44,784 bases of DNA from Thermosipho sp. (in: thermotogales) (GTDB taxonomy: Bacteria; Thermotogota; Thermotogae; Thermotogales; Fervidobacteriaceae). Below the pieces are notes generated by a model. That model had not been told where the DNA came from, ran no database searches, and was given only the letters and a program-made list of their open reading frames with translations. Position numbers and translations under genes: made by a program. Of this stretch, positions 43,262 through 44,784 are shown piece after piece (position 1 is the first letter of the stretch; each line of letters starts with the position of its first letter). Location: positions 1-44,784 of the forward strand of contig JASKLO010000011.1 of the NCBI GenBank assembly GCA_030153605.1, read 5' to 3'.

Positions 43262-44784
43262 ATGAAAAAACTCTCAGTGTTTTTGATCGTTTTAGTAGTA
43301 GCTTTAAGTTTTGCTGCTCTTCCATATATTGGGGCAGACGCAAATGGTAAACCAGGCGGTCAGTTTGTTTTCGGGACATTAAGTGGTCCAAAAACTGTGA
43401 ACGACGTTGTTGCAAAAGAAACTAGTTCTACTGATGTTATCGATATGTTTATGGGCTATGGAGGAACACTTATCGAAAGACATGGTGTTGATATGAAATT
43501 TTATCCAGCAATTGCTGAAAGTTGGGATGGCCCAAGGTTAACAGCAGATGGTGGAATGGAAATTATATGGCATATTAGAAAAGGCGTAAAGTTTAGCGAT
43601 GGACATCCACTTACCGCTGATGATATTGTATTTACATTAAACGAAATTTATACGAACCCAGATATTCCAAGTTCAATGCAAGATGTTTTAATGAGTACAA
43701 ATGGATACTTGCCAAAAGCAGAAAAAATTGATGATTATACTGTAAGAATGTACTATCCTGAACCATTTAGACTTGCATTTAGATATCTTGGTGGAATGTA
43801 TATTTTCCCAAAACATTTAGCAGAAGAATATGTTAAAAATGGTAATTTTGAAGAATTTTGGACTGTTGATGCTATAAACGATGGAAAAATAGTCGGACTT
43901 GGTCCATACATTCCAGTCGAATATGTTCCAGACCAATATGTAAGATTTGTAAAGAATCCATATTACTGGAAGACAGATGCAAATGGTCAACAACTTCCAT
44001 ACTTTGATGAAGTTGTCTATAAAATTATTTCTAACCAAGATGCTATGAGACTTGCATTTGAAAACGGAGAAATTGATGTTTACGCTCCAAGAGGAACAGA
44101 ATTTGCTGAATTAAAAGAAAAAGAGAAAGAACTTAACATCGTAGTTACAACAGCAGGTCCAGCTTACGGAACAACATTTATTACATTCAACTGGAATACT
44201 CCTGATCCTGTAAAAAGAAAATGGTTCAGAAATGAACACTTTAGAAAAGCCGTTGCTCACGCAATTGATAAAGAATCTATTATTGATACACTTTATAATG
44301 GTTTAGGAATTGCTCAATGGTCACCAGTTTCTATGAGTTCACCATTCTATAACGAAGATGTCGTAGTAAAATATGAATTTGACCTTGACCTTGCTAGAGC
44401 TGAACTTGAACTTGGTGGATTTACTTGGGATGAAAATGGACAACTTCTTGATGAAGAAGGAAATCCAGTTAAATTCTTGCTTACCACAAACGCAGGAAAC
44501 AGAGTTAGAGAAGGAGTTGCAAATATAATCCAAGATGCATTAAAACAACTTGGAATGGATGTTACATTTACACCAATCGATTTCAATACATTGGTTCAAA
44601 AAATGTTGAATACTGGCGATTGGGAATCAATAATCATAGGATTAACTGGTGGAGATGAACCACAAAGTGGAGCAAACGTATGGAGAACAGACGCATCATT
44701 ACACTTCTGGAATTATTCACCAGAAGTTGCAGATTTTGTAGATCCTAACGACTACTACTTACCAGATTGGGAAGTAGAAATTGA
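43262..44784 (+). CDS. family-5 extracellular solute-binding protein, partial (runs off the right edge)
   Basis: 507 codons visible with no stop before the edge. Residues 1-25 are a cleavable signal peptide (KKLSVFLIVLVVALSFA) without a lipobox cysteine. The mature part has the SBP family 5 sequence: GGQFVFGTLSGPKTVND, then YPAIAESWD, IWHIRKGVKFSDGHPLTADDIVFTLN, and FRKAVAHAIDKESIIDTLYNG. It binds peptides or, in Thermotogales, often beta-linked oligosaccharides. Codon use shifts to C-ending AAC, ATC, TTC and TAC far more than its neighbours, which suggests high expression. It lies 4 nt after oppF. Confidence 0.93.
   Translation, partial: MKKLSVFLIVLVVALSFAALPYIGADANGKPGGQFVFGTLSGPKTVNDVVAKETSSTDVIDMFMGYGGTLIERHGVDMKFYPAIAESWDGPRLTADGGMEIIWHIRKGVKFSDGHPLTADDIVFTLNEIYTNPDIPSSMQDVLMSTNGYLPKAEKIDDYTVRMYYPEPFRLAFRYLGGMYIFPKHLAEEYVKNGNFEEFWTVDAINDGKIVGLGPYIPVEYVPDQYVRFVKNPYYWKTDANGQQLPYFDEVVYKIISNQDAMRLAFENGEIDVYAPRGTEFAELKEKEKELNIVVTTAGPAYGTTFITFNWNTPDPVKRKWFRNEHFRKAVAHAIDKESIIDTLYNGLGIAQWSPVSMSSPFYNEDVVVKYEFDLDLARAELELGGFTWDENGQLLDEEGNPVKFLLTTNAGNRVREGVANIIQDALKQLGMDVTFTPIDFNTLVQKMLNTGDWESIIIGLTGGDEPQSGANVWRTDASLHFWNYSPEVADFVDPNDYYLPDWEVEI

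Overview
The window is very AT-rich, with purine-rich coding strands, AGA-dominated arginine usage and mostly 0-20 nt gaps between genes. Its gene content points to a Thermotogota bacterium, most likely Thermosipho or a close relative. The indicators are the [FeFe]-hydrogenase maturase HydF, a 2-amino-3-ketobutyrate ligase/threonine dehydrogenase pair, a DUF4438 protein, a long SRP RNA with an Alu domain, the rapZ-cofD-whiA-nrdR-greA-lysS block, and an Opp-type binding-protein transporter. The genus is inferred from these proteins and was not searched.

Layout. (1) 1-2063 (+): the tail of one alpha/beta hydrolase, a second hydrolase and a glycerophosphodiester phosphodiesterase, closed by a strong terminator. 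(2) 2125-6867 (-): threonine catabolism (tdh-kbl), an ESS/GltS-like transporter, and a PlsC acyltransferase whose zinc-ribbon C-terminal half is cut off by an in-frame TAA. (3) 6944-8308 (+): a MATE transporter, divergent from plsC. (4) 8653-13646 (+): an accessory island with a strong promoter, a ~310-nt leader, and three overlapping genes encoding a SIR2-like protein, an unknown 207-aa protein and an ABC/SMC-class ATPase. This is the best candidate for an undescribed system, probably anti-phage. (5) 13846-14500 (-): a decaying locus with a frameshifted cupin-like gene and a TctA permease remnant. (6) 14731-15573 (+): DUF4438. (7) 15666-18396 (-): an operon for a membrane-anchored beta-solenoid protein with (D/N)GTSI repeats, a YtrA-type GntR regulator, a membrane permease and an ABC ATPase, with an operator-like palindrome over its promoter. 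(8) 18488-22020 (-): hydF, an aspartase-like lyase, a ubiquitin-like sulfur carrier and an E1-like adenylyltransferase in one operon.

(9) 22160-37263 (+): a continuous run of 18 same-strand genes with no gap above about 22 nt. It starts at an extended -10 promoter and ends at a perfect hairpin terminator. It mixes isoprenoid synthesis, uridine kinase, an HD phosphohydrolase, CoA synthesis (coaX), a radical SAM enzyme, a site-2-protease-like protein without its zinc motif, a coiled-coil/ZapA pair, murI, rapZ, cofD, whiA, nrdR, greA, lysS and a PpiD/SurA-like chaperone. (10) 37361-40276 (+): an S4-domain protein, a GAF-domain protein and an ABC exporter. (11) 40279-40549 (-): SRP RNA, convergent with the exporter. 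(12) 40638-44784 (+): a membrane-anchored unknown, two Opp-type ATPases and a family-5 binding protein that runs off the window end.

No tRNA, rRNA, CRISPR array, intact insertion sequence or integrase was recognised. Many promoters in the window are extended -10 elements (TGnTATAAT) with weak -35 boxes.
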